A stretch of DNA of 64,000 nt from Paenibacillus xylanexedens (GTDB lineage: Bacteria; Bacillota; Bacilli; Paenibacillales; Paenibacillaceae). The position numbers and the translations under genes are program-made. Below, piece by piece: positions 44,665 to 52,785 of the stretch. The DNA lies in contig NZ_CP018620.1 of assembly GCF_001908275.1 (NCBI RefSeq), forward strand, positions 6,448,001 to 6,512,000, given 5' to 3'. Positions within the stretch are counted from its first letter, which is position 1, and every line of letters starts with the position of its first letter. The notes under the pieces are model-generated. The model made no database searches. It saw nothing but the letters and a program-made list of their open reading frames with translations, and was not told where the DNA came from.

Positions 44665-45204
44665 TTATTGAACAATTTCATTTACTAATTCATCATTCCA
44701 ATGATTATCGGTATACCCACGGCTGTTGTTCCATTCTGCTAACATTTTTCTTTGTCTCAATTCTAAATCTCTGTAAGGGGCTGCAACAAACTCGATGTCG
44801 TGGAACAAATCATTATAAATAGGTAATTCGCTATTTAATTCCTTGAATTTTTTAAATGCACCTATATCCTTATCATTTGCAGCCCAAACCACTTTTTTAA
44901 TCAAAGACAATACGATTGTACCTGTGCACATGGGACAAGGCTCACAGGTAGTATATAAGGTAAGTTCGTTCTTAGGAATGAATTTCTTGCTCTCAAGATG
45001 AAGTATAACATTTCCAGCTTTTCTTATAGCGTCCACTTCGGCGTGAGCTGTAGAATCACAGCTTGAAAAAACTCTGTTCCTACCTCGGCTTACAACTGAA
45101 CCATCTGCATCAACAATAATTGCACCGATAGAAAAAGTACCCTCATCTCTAGCCTTTTCTGCTTCTTCAAAAGCTAACAGAAGGTTTTGGTAATGCTTGT
45201 CCAT
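44665..45204 (-). CDS. CMP/dCMP-type nucleoside deaminase
   Basis: A 179-residue zinc-dependent deaminase of the guanine/cytidine/tRNA-adenosine superfamily. The zinc site is complete: HAEVDAI (His and catalytic Glu) and CEPCPMCTG (two Cys). The N-terminal part LLLAFEEAEKARDEGTFSIGAIIVDADG is typical. It probably deaminates a free base or nucleoside in the cytosol; the exact substrate is unclear. An upstream in-frame GTG at 45213 would add three residues; the ATG at 45204 is preferred. Codon use is AT-rich, unlike the broken sigma gene beside it. Confidence 0.85.
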   Translation of the reverse strand: MDKHYQNLLLAFEEAEKARDEGTFSIGAIIVDADGSVVSRGRNRVFSSCDSTAHAEVDAIRKAGNVILHLESKKFIPKNELTLYTTCEPCPMCTGTIVLSLIKKVVWAANDKDIGAFKKFKELNSELPIYNDLFHDIEFVAAPYRDLELRQRKMLAEWNNSRGYTDNHWNDELVNEIVQ

Positions 45205-45300
45205 ATTATACACATCCCATCTCAGTAATTCCCAATAATAATATATTCCAAAAATATACTGCTACTCCTTCTCCCATAATGCTAATTTTTTCTTGTATGG

Positions 45301-45331
45301 CTAAGCTAATCTGCCCGCTAGCTTAATAAGG
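45301..45331. repeat. Short palindromic repeat, variant
   Basis: CTAAGCTAATCTGCCCGCTAG is a diverged member of the GCTAACG palindrome family. Confidence 0.4.
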
Positions 45332-45373
45332 AGCTCATCATCCTAATATAATTTTCCTGTTCTCTACTTTCTA

Positions 45374-45442
45374 TAAAGCTATACCAATAAGAATCGTTAG
45401 CATTTTGGCAACGATCCCTATTGTCAGTCCACTAGTTGAAAT
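45374..45442 (+). repeat. Hairpin repeat R1, right copy of a direct pair
   Basis: It matches 42097-42160 closely, with inverted arms CAATAAGAATCGTT / AACGATCCCTATTG. One T-G pair of the left copy is a C-G pair here. The two copies flank the sigma pseudogene and the deaminase. Confidence 0.7.
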
Positions 45443-45544
45443 AAGCAACTGATCACTTCGATACCCTGCCGACTATAAGTCCTAGGGATATTAAGATTGC
45501 ATCTGTTTACAAACAGTATTCTAATCATAGAAAGGAGACCTGAG

Positions 45545-45622
45545 ATGATTCGCCTGTTAGCCTTGATTTTATACATCAAAAGGAATTACTTATGTAAGGT
45601 CACAGCCACTCACCCTAATTAG
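45545..45622 (+). CDS. Possible 25-residue ORF
   Basis: ATG at 45545 follows AAAGGAGACCTGAG, a strong binding site at ideal spacing. The product starts MIRLLALILYIKRNYL (hydrophobic then basic) and ends CKVTATHPN. It overlaps the end of the convergent gene at 45619 by four bases. It may be a small membrane peptide or the stub of a lost gene. Confidence 0.3.
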   Translation: MIRLLALILYIKRNYLCKVTATHPN

Positions 45623-46284
45623 AGCGTCTCAACCAACTTCTGAATCTTTGAGTGGGAAATTAAATATACAGGACCCATTGTTTCTATTTTTCCGTCCTTT
45701 ACACGTATAGCGCTCTCCTGTTCTGCCGCATAAACATCAATCTCTTCAGACAAGGGGAACAGGTAGCCTTGAACAAACGTGGCGTAATCGCGTTGAGAAT
45801 GAGATTCGTAGGCAAAATGATCAAAGCCAATACCATCATAAATAATACTTGTTTCAACTTCATCAGTGTTATTCAAGCTTAACCATTTTGCAGCCATGTT
45901 TAACGCACCGGCGCTGGCCCCCAGGATAACGGCATTGCTATTCTTAATCGCATTCGATAATTCATAATCCAACAAAAAATCGTTCTGCAGAACAGGATAT
46001 CCACCGCATAAAAAAATGACAGAAGCGTTCTGAATGAATCGCTGAGCATCTTCTTTCTGCATGCGGTAATCAATGAAATGATATTCATCAAAAATAATGT
46101 TAGCCTGATTCAACCAGGTCCATTCAGAAATATCATCCATGTTAATTTGCTCATCTGTATAACCAGACGGATCAGCACTAATCATAACAAGCGATTTTCT
46201 CTCTTGTATATCCTCCTGCAAATAATGGACCAGCTTCTCAGGAAAGAAATGATTAAACCAACTGAAATAGTAGTGAGTTTTCAA
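45619..46284 (-). CDS. Type 1 glutamine amidotransferase-like / peptidase S51 protein
   Basis: A 221-residue protein of the dipeptidase E / cyanophycinase-like group. FLCGGYP precedes the nucleophile elbow ILGASAGALNMA, with the Ser in ASAG. FDHFAYESHSQRDY and VYAAEQESAIRVKDGK follow as in the family. No signal peptide; cytosolic. It probably cleaves small peptides or an amide. The TTG start at 46284 follows GGAGG by nine bases. The context is an AT-rich accessory region with no linked operon partner. Confidence 0.8.
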   Translation of the reverse strand: MKTHYYFSWFNHFFPEKLVHYLQEDIQERKSLVMISADPSGYTDEQINMDDISEWTWLNQANIIFDEYHFIDYRMQKEDAQRFIQNASVIFLCGGYPVLQNDFLLDYELSNAIKNSNAVILGASAGALNMAAKWLSLNNTDEVETSIIYDGIGFDHFAYESHSQRDYATFVQGYLFPLSEEIDVYAAEQESAIRVKDGKIETMGPVYLISHSKIQKLVETL

Positions 46285-46410
46285 ACTTGATTACCTCCAT
46301 ATGTATTCTTTACGTTCATCCATAGGATTCATAGACAACCTCTTTTTATATACATTATACAAAATAACCCAATTTATTGATAGTGCATTTACCATAGCTA
46401 TAACCACGTT

Positions 46411-46437
46411 AAAAAGAGCCCGGTTCTTCCCCCGGGC
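46411..46437 (-). terminator. Terminator of the sigma-fusion gene
   Basis: On the minus strand GCCCGG-GGGAAGAA-CCGGGC is followed by TCTTTTT. Confidence 0.8.
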
Positions 46438-46457
46438 AACATACATTTTTGTATAAG

Positions 46458-47681
46458 TCATTTACTTATAAACTCTACCATCTTCTGATGCAATTCCTTC
46501 TCGGAACATTGAAAGATACCATTAAAATCCTGGGGGTTACGGATCAATTTGTTTAACTGGTCTATTCCATATTGTTGAACAACAAACTCCACAAATAGGA
46601 ACGAAAACTGAAAACCCTTCATCGTTTCGAATTCCCAGGTATCATTATCTAATTGTTCGAACGTTGGGATCTCTAAATTGTGAATAGACTCTTCTGTTGA
46701 ACCTTCAATAAAGTCCTGAGTCATCCCCTTGGCTTCATATCCACCAATTCCTTGCCTTATCCATTTCGGAGCCTTCGGATTGATTTCACTTATTAGCCAC
46801 ATGGTGAACAAGTGAACCGTACCTTTAAGAATCGATTGATAGGTATGCTCCGGTCCTGGATTTAATGGAGATACAATTTTAAGAATACTCCCTTCATAGG
46901 TACCCATGAACCAATTCGGAGCATCTGCCTCTCCGACCGCTTGGTGAAACGATGGCATATCAGGATATACTTCAATCGTTACTTTTCGCGATGGATGATA
47001 ATTGTACTTTAACGAGATTCGTTCAATATGATCACTTAGTTCATTGAACAAATCATGGTGTACTTTATTAGGCGTATTGTTCAATCCCTCGTTTTCACCC
47101 TTATTAACAATTGAAATCAAATCTTGAATAGACATGATCGTAACGCCTCCCCATTCTTTCAGTTCCTTTTTAAGTTTTTCCAAAGCTCTATAGAGTCTGT
47201 TCTTGACTGCACTCTCACGCATCCCTACAATCTTAGAAATTTCAAGCAATGTACAGTCCACAAAAAAGCGTAATGCAATGATTTCCTGGTCGGTTTCATT
47301 TAACTTTTTCAGCGCAACTCCGATATCAATTCGAAAATCAACATACTTCGTAAATTCAAGGGAGATCGACTGTGATTCATATCCCGTAAAATCAAACGGC
47401 GTTTCTTTTTTTCGCGATAATCTTCGATATTCGTTTTTCACTGTATTCTGAGCAATCTTGAATATCCACGTGAATAAATTTGATTTCCCTTGGAATCGGT
47501 GAAGATTCTCGACTGCTTTTAAAAACACCTGTTGAGTCAAATCATCTGCAACCATCGGGTTCAATTTCAGGGAAAAGTAGTTGCAAATTCTTTGACGATA
47601 CAGCTCATAAGTGTTTTCAAAGTTAGTGATACTTTCCTGTTTATCCGGATAAACAGGTTTTGTGTCATGAGCTCCTGACAT
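46458..47681 (-). CDS. ECF sigma factor fused to a degenerate peptidase-like domain
   Basis: A 407-residue protein. Residues 1-185 are an ECF sigma factor: region 2 DLTQQVFLKAVENL and FTWIFKIAQNTVKNEYRR, region 4 CTLLEISKIVGMRESAVKNR. Residues about 200-407 resemble the MA-type metallopeptidase fold, with an amphipathic strand region (VTIEVYPDMPSFHQAVG) and PKWIRQGIGGYEAKG, which is like the PxWLxEGLAxY motif of that family. The place of the HExxH zinc helix reads ILKGTVHLFTMWL, so no zinc site remains. It could be a sensor or self-inhibitory domain. GAGGAGG precedes the start. It is divergent from a secreted beta-propeller-like protein. Confidence 0.75.
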   Translation of the reverse strand: MSGAHDTKPVYPDKQESITNFENTYELYRQRICNYFSLKLNPMVADDLTQQVFLKAVENLHRFQGKSNLFTWIFKIAQNTVKNEYRRLSRKKETPFDFTGYESQSISLEFTKYVDFRIDIGVALKKLNETDQEIIALRFFVDCTLLEISKIVGMRESAVKNRLYRALEKLKKELKEWGGVTIMSIQDLISIVNKGENEGLNNTPNKVHHDLFNELSDHIERISLKYNYHPSRKVTIEVYPDMPSFHQAVGEADAPNWFMGTYEGSILKIVSPLNPGPEHTYQSILKGTVHLFTMWLISEINPKAPKWIRQGIGGYEAKGMTQDFIEGSTEESIHNLEIPTFEQLDNDTWEFETMKGFQFSFLFVEFVVQQYGIDQLNKLIRNPQDFNGIFQCSEKELHQKMVEFISK

Positions 47682-47935
47682 GGTAAGAACCTCCTCTTGA
47701 TTTACAATGAATTAGACACCAGAGAGAGTCAGAAGGCCACATAAATATAAAATAAATATGTATTCAATCTTTCAGGTTTGTTACTTACAGGACTAATCAC
47801 CTTTTTGAAATCTCACTTCATATCATCTCTATGATTTCATATCTTTACAAATTTATAATGATAAGCAAAGATTGGAATAGTTCGGGAGGGAATCACATCA
47901 TGTACCCGCCTTCCCAAAATGAAGGAGAGATAATA

Positions 47936-48754
47936 ATGAAATACACTAATGTTTTATTATCAAGCGTCATTGTTTTAGGTAGCTTAGGCACGTTATCAAC
48001 TGCATCATCTTCACTTCATACTTCAGATAAAATAGCACATATTGTTGCTAACTCAACATCTGTGAACTCTTCGACATACCAGAGTATATCTAAGTTTGAA
48101 AAAACAAAAGGCTCAAACAAAATTGTCTGGAGAGGTGACGACATCACGATAACCGCGAACACCTTAAAGCTAGATGTTGCAGCTGATTTTGAGCAAAACA
48201 TCATTGACACCATTGTAGTTACTCATGGTAAAGAAAAGCACACCCTACAAACGGGAGATTTTGAAGTTAAATTATTGGATATCACTAGTGTTGCTGAATC
48301 TCCATCGAATGAATGGATTACTATCCAAGTAGAAAAAAGTGCTGGCAGCAACCTCATTCTCATGAACCTTAAAACAGGAAAGTACACGATTATAAACGAA
48401 CGTCTTGAAAAAGCAGGTAAACAAAATGTAGAAACCATTTCATCATATAATTGGTCACCAAAAGAAGACATCATTGCATTTTCTTATGGAAGTACGGATA
48501 AAAGCACATTAGCAATATACGACACTAAGAAAGACAGTGTTGTTTATCTCCCTCGGGCAACCAACTATATTAGTACAGGTCTAATATTATGGCATAAGAA
48601 CGGAAAAAGTATTGATTATATTAGTGAGTATCCTTCAGATCAATGGATTCTTTTCAGATACGATACAGAAAGCAAAAAAGTTAAGCCTGTAAAAAAAATC
48701 ACAAAAAAAGAATTTCAGCAGTGGTTTAAATTAGATAAATATCCTACAAAATAA
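47936..48754 (+). CDS. Secreted protein with beta-propeller-like repeats
   Basis: A 272-residue protein with signal peptide MKYTNVLLSSVIVLGSLGTL and a cleavage region near STASSS. The mature part has TolB/WD40-like strands such as YNWSPKEDIIAFSYGS and ILWHKNGKSIDYISEY, typical of six- or seven-bladed propeller fragments. The start at 47936 follows AAGGAGAG; the frame is open upstream to 47831. It is divergent from the sigma-fusion gene, which makes it a candidate target of that factor. Function unknown. A strong bidirectional terminator follows. Confidence 0.7.
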   Translation: MKYTNVLLSSVIVLGSLGTLSTASSSLHTSDKIAHIVANSTSVNSSTYQSISKFEKTKGSNKIVWRGDDITITANTLKLDVAADFEQNIIDTIVVTHGKEKHTLQTGDFEVKLLDITSVAESPSNEWITIQVEKSAGSNLILMNLKTGKYTIINERLEKAGKQNVETISSYNWSPKEDIIAFSYGSTDKSTLAIYDTKKDSVVYLPRATNYISTGLILWHKNGKSIDYISEYPSDQWILFRYDTESKKVKPVKKITKKEFQQWFKLDKYPTK

Positions 48755-48802
48755 TAAAAAAAATGGATTAAACGTAAAATACGTTTCTTCAGTTCAACTT
48801 AT

Positions 48803-48853
48803 ATAGCAAAAAGGCGAGTCTCCATTAATCGGGGGACTCGCCTTTTTGCTATA
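48803..48853. terminator. Bidirectional terminator between the beta-propeller gene and dnaB
   Basis: Arms TATAGCAAAAAGGCGAGTC and GACTCGCCTTTTTGCTATA are perfect complements of 19 bp with A and T runs. It ends dnaB transcription 11 bp after its stop. Confidence 0.9.
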
Positions 48854-48863
48854 TAATAAATAT

Positions 48864-50399
48864 TTAAGAAGTTCCTTTTTGTTTACTCGCCTGCATCTGC
48901 TGGGCAAATCTCATCATCTCTTCGAACTCTTCCTCAGATACGGCATCCCCATCGGTGCTTATGTCTTGTACAATCGGAATTTCGGGCTTGGCTTTGGTTC
49001 CTTTGCCGTATGTACGGGTACGGGTTCCAGCTGCACCAGCAGCCTGTTTGCCTTTGACCTTGGCCTGATCACGAATATATTGAACAGCTTTCTCATATGA
49101 GTTTACCTGTTTAAGCAGCATGTTGGAGGCGATTGCCTCAACAAAGTTACGGTTAATCCGCTGCTCTCCGCCGGATACAAGCAATGCCATCAAATAATGA
49201 ATCAATACATTGATGACTTCACCAGGCAACTTGTAGCTCAGATCAATTTTCTCAAATATATCGATCAGATTGTCTGGTACTGCACCTGGGAAGAACGTCT
49301 GCAGCAGACGCGTATACGGCTCATTCCGCAACATCATATTGTATTGATGAATATCACACTTGGTCATAAATTGCGGAGGTACTTCGACGTAATATTCCAT
49401 CTGCACTCCATGCTCAACAGGTGGTTCACCAGAGTCCTCTTTCCGTTCAGGCTCCTCCATATGCTGTCTCAGTGCCACGACCTTGGCTGCCTGTACAGTC
49501 TGTTGCTCATGGCGCTTCTTGGTCTGCCTGAACTGCATGCTCGCCTTATGCTGAAGATCATCCAGAATCAGCTGGCCCTGTGGGCTGAAGATATCATCTT
49601 CGTCCAGGAGTCGGCATACATCCTGCACACTGAGATTAAACTTGTTCACTACATAATTTACAATGCCCAGTTGTTCATGATCGAATCGCAATTGTTCCAC
49701 ATGACGACGATTGACCGACTCCCGCGGGAAACGCAAAATAATGTCGGCATAGTTCAAACTGTTTTCTTCCGCTGCATCATTCGTGCCTGTCCGCTGAGCC
49801 GTAGTTGATACTTCCGACAAAGCCTGCTCCAACTCGTAATCAATCACATGGGTATTCAATTCAAATATATCGTAAAAGGGAACGGAAATATTCTCTTTAT
49901 TGGCTGCCGGATAAGGTGCGTCCCCATTTTCCACTGCCGAGAAACCCGAACGCAGGGAAAGGACGGCGAATTTGCCTATCTTGTCACGAAGCAGCAGTGT
50001 CAAATGCTGTGTCCGGAAAAACTCTGCCGGAGAGAGCGGCGGTTGCAGCTCATATTCGTAGATGTAATCATCATTTTCCGGTATATATAACCGTGAAGTC
50101 TGAAGTAGCCCCACTGCCTCAAGCTTGGATGTCTGCTCTAACATATATTTGCGCCCCTTCTCACTTGGCTCCAAGCCAAGCGTCATGAACAGCCTCCGTT
50201 GCTGTTCAAGCGGCGAATAACCGACCTGTTCACCGGGAAGATGCTGAAACAACAGCCGATACAAGCCAACCGCAAAAGCACCTACCATGGGCTGATATGC
50301 TCCTGTAAGCATACGGTCATCCAGGGCGCTAAGTCCAAACTCCCTGTATACGCAGTAGCGATGATGTTCAGTATAATGGTGCAGATTCTTCATGCGCAT
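48864..50399 (-). CDS. dnaB: Replication initiation and membrane attachment protein DnaB
   Basis: A 511-residue Firmicutes primosome protein (unrelated to the E. coli helicase of the same name). It acts with DnaD and DnaI to load the replicative helicase and tether the origin. The opening HHRYCVYREFGLSALDDRMLTGAYQPMVG and the DnaD-like domains are as in the family; the first winged-helix region includes YMLEQTSKLEAVGLLQT, and the second includes INVLIHYLMALL near residue 415. The Lys-rich linker and acidic C-terminus are usual. GAAGGAGATC precedes the start. In most Firmicutes dnaI follows directly; here a terminator follows and dnaI is 33 kb away. Confidence 0.92.
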   Translation of the reverse strand: MRMKNLHHYTEHHRYCVYREFGLSALDDRMLTGAYQPMVGAFAVGLYRLLFQHLPGEQVGYSPLEQQRRLFMTLGLEPSEKGRKYMLEQTSKLEAVGLLQTSRLYIPENDDYIYEYELQPPLSPAEFFRTQHLTLLLRDKIGKFAVLSLRSGFSAVENGDAPYPAANKENISVPFYDIFELNTHVIDYELEQALSEVSTTAQRTGTNDAAEENSLNYADIILRFPRESVNRRHVEQLRFDHEQLGIVNYVVNKFNLSVQDVCRLLDEDDIFSPQGQLILDDLQHKASMQFRQTKKRHEQQTVQAAKVVALRQHMEEPERKEDSGEPPVEHGVQMEYYVEVPPQFMTKCDIHQYNMMLRNEPYTRLLQTFFPGAVPDNLIDIFEKIDLSYKLPGEVINVLIHYLMALLVSGGEQRINRNFVEAIASNMLLKQVNSYEKAVQYIRDQAKVKGKQAAGAAGTRTRTYGKGTKAKPEIPIVQDISTDGDAVSEEEFEEMMRFAQQMQASKQKGTS

Positions 50400-50783
50400 A
50401 GCCTGATCTCCTTCTCCCCAAAAGTATGTTTATCTATTCTATCATAAATGTCTGATCCTCAAATGCTCAAAAACAGGTAAAAAGATGGCCTGTTCTCGCT
50501 CCGTTTCATCCTAGGTCGACATCATTCACGTTTTCGCCGAATTCAGCAATTTCTAAAATAAAAATGTCGAGAGCCGCTAGAATACTATAAAAGCTCTAGC
50601 CGCAGAATACAAGGGAATATCTGAAGAGAATGTTCTCCAGATGTATATGAAGTACAACTGTACAATAATCCTTCTAATATAAATGAATAGCAAAAAAGCC
50701 TTCCCTTTGTACTCGTAAGCGTTTACGACAAAGACAAGACTTTCACGCGATTACAGTGGCATGTTCTACCTCTTTCCAACAAT
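50400..50783. other. Dyad-rich non-coding region upstream of dnaB
   Basis: About 380 bp with no gene. Seen are CGTAAGCGTTTACG (50714-50727, cre-like), GTACAACTGTAC near 50666, and an imperfect dyad around GAGAATGTTCTC near 50638. A repeated GCCGCTAG / CTAGCCGC pair lies near 50574 and 50600. The dnaB promoter should lie here but is not clear. Confidence 0.45.
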
Positions 50784-51077
50784 CTAAAACATTCTGTACC
50801 CACCCAAACGCAACTTCTGGATCGTCCAGCCACTGATTACCGCACCAGCCAGTCCAGCGATGCCCGTCATATAGTCTACAAGCTGGAAAGAACCCAGATG
50901 TGACATCAGAGATGACGAATGATCCCATAGAGAGTACACGACGACAGGCAAAATTACAATAATGAACAGATAGGAAGGAAACCAGGTTGTCTTCATCAGC
51001 ATGTTCAGAATGAAACCGATACCAAACATCATAACGAAAAATAATACCATCAATACCAACACAGGTATAAATTGCAT
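50784..51077 (-). CDS. yuiB: YuiB-type membrane protein
   Basis: A 97-residue protein with three hydrophobic helices: MQFIPVLVLMVLFFVMMFGI, then a segment around SYLFIIVILPVVVYSLW, and a C-terminal helix with GIAGLAGAVISGW. Length and opening (GFILNMLMKTTW) fit B. subtilis YuiB, and the neighbourhood supports this because ndh/yumB and yumC are close, as in Bacillus. The start at 51077 is the first residue of the hydrophobic region. Upstream in-frame starts and another frame from 51087 are less likely. Function unknown. Confidence 0.65.
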   Translation of the reverse strand: MQFIPVLVLMVLFFVMMFGIGFILNMLMKTTWFPSYLFIIVILPVVVYSLWDHSSSLMSHLGSFQLVDYMTGIAGLAGAVISGWTIQKLRLGGYRMF

Positions 51078-51259
51078 CGGGCGACATTCACCTCTTCTTT
51101 CACACATTCAGGTTTCACTTCTGGATAGTAGTTAGTGTACCGCAAAAAATGTGGCGAAGCAACGAACTTTCTGGACAAATTTCCCTATATTTATACTCTG
51201 TTCATTTGCCCTTCTGCTTCATGTTGGGATACAATGTAAACGATAAAGCAATCACCCGT

Positions 51260-51492
51260 CCCTTATAGTGCGTGTTCAAAAAGACTGGTTTTCAGTACCG
51301 AGAAGATGGAATGAAGTTAGAAATGGAGCAGCGGAGCGTAGATAGAGCTACGTGAGCAACTACAATGTTTCCGAAGGAAACATACTTCGTAAGCATCCAC
51401 TTATTTCGGCTGAATGCCATATTTGATGTTGATGATGCCACCAGGCATGATTCGTAATCAAAAGCGGACTTTTTGAACAACCTCTTATAGGG
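51260..51492. mobile_element. MITE-like element, about 230 bp
   Basis: Terminal inverted repeats begin CCCT. Their best part is TGTTCAAAAAGACTGGTTTT at the left (51273-51292) and, read from the right end, TGTTCAAAAAGTCCGCTTTT (51460-51479). There is no coding capacity for a transposase, and TGTTTCC-GAA-GGAAACA forms an internal hairpin. It lies between yuiB and hemQ. Confidence 0.6.
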
Positions 51493-51527
51493 ATTTGGAA
51501 ATATACCTTGCAGGAGGAACACAACCA

Positions 51528-52274
51528 ATGAACGAAGCCGCATCAACACTGGAGGGCTGGTACGCCCTGCATGATTTTCGCTCGATTAACTGGGCCGCCT
51601 GGAAAGCAGCAGATGATGAAGAACGCGCTGTAGCACTGGACGAGCTTCAGGAATTCTGGAAAGAATGGAAAGAAGTCGAGGATTCATCCAAAGGAAGTAC
51701 CGTTGTATATACGGTTGTAGGTCAAAAAGCAGACCTCGTCATGATGCACCTGCGTGAAACGCTGGAAGATCTGAAGGCTGTTGAGAACGCGTTTAACAAA
51801 ACGATGTTTGCCCAGTACACAACTAAGTCGTATTCCTACGTTAGTGTAGTGGAACTGAGCAACTACCTTGGCAAAGAAGGCGAAGACCCGATGCAGAATC
51901 CGGATATTATCGCCCGTCTGAAACCTGTTCTGCCACAACGACAATACATCTGCTTCTATCCGATGAACAAAAAACGTGAGCTGAATGACAACTGGTACAT
52001 GCTGTCCATGGACGAGCGTCGCACCATGATGCGTAGTCACGGCATGATTGGCCGCAGCTATGCGGGTAAAGTAAAACAGATCATTACCGGCTCTGTCGGT
52101 TTCGACGATTGGGAATGGGGCGTTACGCTATTTGCGGATGACGCACTTCAGTTCAAGAAACTTGTCTATGAGATGCGTTTCGATGAAGTTAGCGCCCGTT
52201 ATGGCGAATTCGGTTCGTTCTATGTGGGAAGTCTGTTGAACGAAGGAACACTGGAAGACATGCTTAAGCTGTAG
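51528..52274 (+). CDS. hemQ: Coproheme decarboxylase HemQ
   Basis: A 248-residue member of the chlorite dismutase fold that performs the last step of the coproporphyrin-dependent haem pathway, converting coproheme III to haem b with hydrogen peroxide. [15 protein letters not shown] is the usual N-terminus. [11 protein letters not shown] carries the catalytic Tyr region, and MRSHGMIGR the proximal His ligand. [10 protein letters not shown] and [13 protein letters not shown] are conserved in Gram-positive HemQ. GCAGGAGG lies before ATG 51528; an earlier ATG at 51495 is rejected on spacing. A terminator follows. Confidence 0.95.
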   Translation: MNEAASTLEGWYALHDFRSINWAAWKAADDEERAVALDELQEFWKEWKEVEDSSKGSTVVYTVVGQKADLVMMHLRETLEDLKAVENAFNKTMFAQYTTKSYSYVSVVELSNYLGKEGEDPMQNPDIIARLKPVLPQRQYICFYPMNKKRELNDNWYMLSMDERRTMMRSHGMIGRSYAGKVKQIITGSVGFDDWEWGVTLFADDALQFKKLVYEMRFDEVSARYGEFGSFYVGSLLNEGTLEDMLKL

Positions 52275-52290
52275 AAATAGCACAAAGCAC

Positions 52291-52342
52291 AATAAAGCAC
52301 CGCGACATCTCCTGTAAAGGATACTGTCTGCGGTGCTTTATT
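52291..52342. terminator. hemQ terminator
   Basis: AATAAAGCACCGC (52291-52303) and GCGGTGCTTTATT (52330-52342) are perfect complements with T-rich flank. Confidence 0.8.
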
Positions 52343-52414
52343 ATCTATCAATATTCTAATACCTCAAGCTTGATTTAGATCTATATTGTTTGAACTATTT
52401 ATTTACACAAAAAC

Positions 52415-52533
52415 GGAAAGGACAGAAAAAAACTGAAAAAGCGAAGCGTTCGCCTTTATCACCGGATTTTCCCTTTAACAAAAGGGAATCAAAAAAATCT
52501 GGGGATAACAGCGATTGGAAGGTTATGTCTCTA
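52415..52533 (-). repeat. Structured intergenic element, copy D, reverse orientation
   Basis: On the minus strand it reads AATCGCTGTTATCCCCAG, the inner stem with nested TTCCCTTT/AAAGGGAA, AAAATCCGGTGAT and GCGAACGCTTCGC. The outer stem is weaker than in other copies. Its edge overlaps the stop codon of the gene at 52531. Confidence 0.8.
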
Positions 52534-52785
52534 ATCCTCGTCCTCATCATCTACCGCTTTCAGCGATTCGAGGAATTCGGCTGTGGCCCGGTCACGGTCA
52601 CGACCCTTCTCTTTAAGCCGCTCAATCGCAGGCATAATGAGAATATCCACTTCTTTCTGCACGATGTAGGCCAGATCATATTGATCCTGTTCCTCGAGAT
52701 AACCACCGACCTGCATCAGGGCGTTGTATCGATCCAGCTCTTCACGCGTTAATAGTCCCCGGACCTGAACACTGCAATGTCTCAT
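52531..52785 (-). CDS. Small acidic protein translated with Ndh
   Basis: An 84-residue cytosolic protein. Its ATG overlaps the ndh stop (ATGA), so it is translationally coupled to the NADH dehydrogenase. The sequence is helical and charged (REELDRYNALMQVGGYLEEQ, IERLKEKGRDRDRATAEF) and ends in an acidic tail DDEDED. No family is recognised. The coupling suggests a role linked to Ndh, but this is inference. The stop codon lies in repeat copy D. Confidence 0.7.
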   Translation of the reverse strand: MRHCSVQVRGLLTREELDRYNALMQVGGYLEEQDQYDLAYIVQKEVDILIMPAIERLKEKGRDRDRATAEFLESLKAVDDEDED

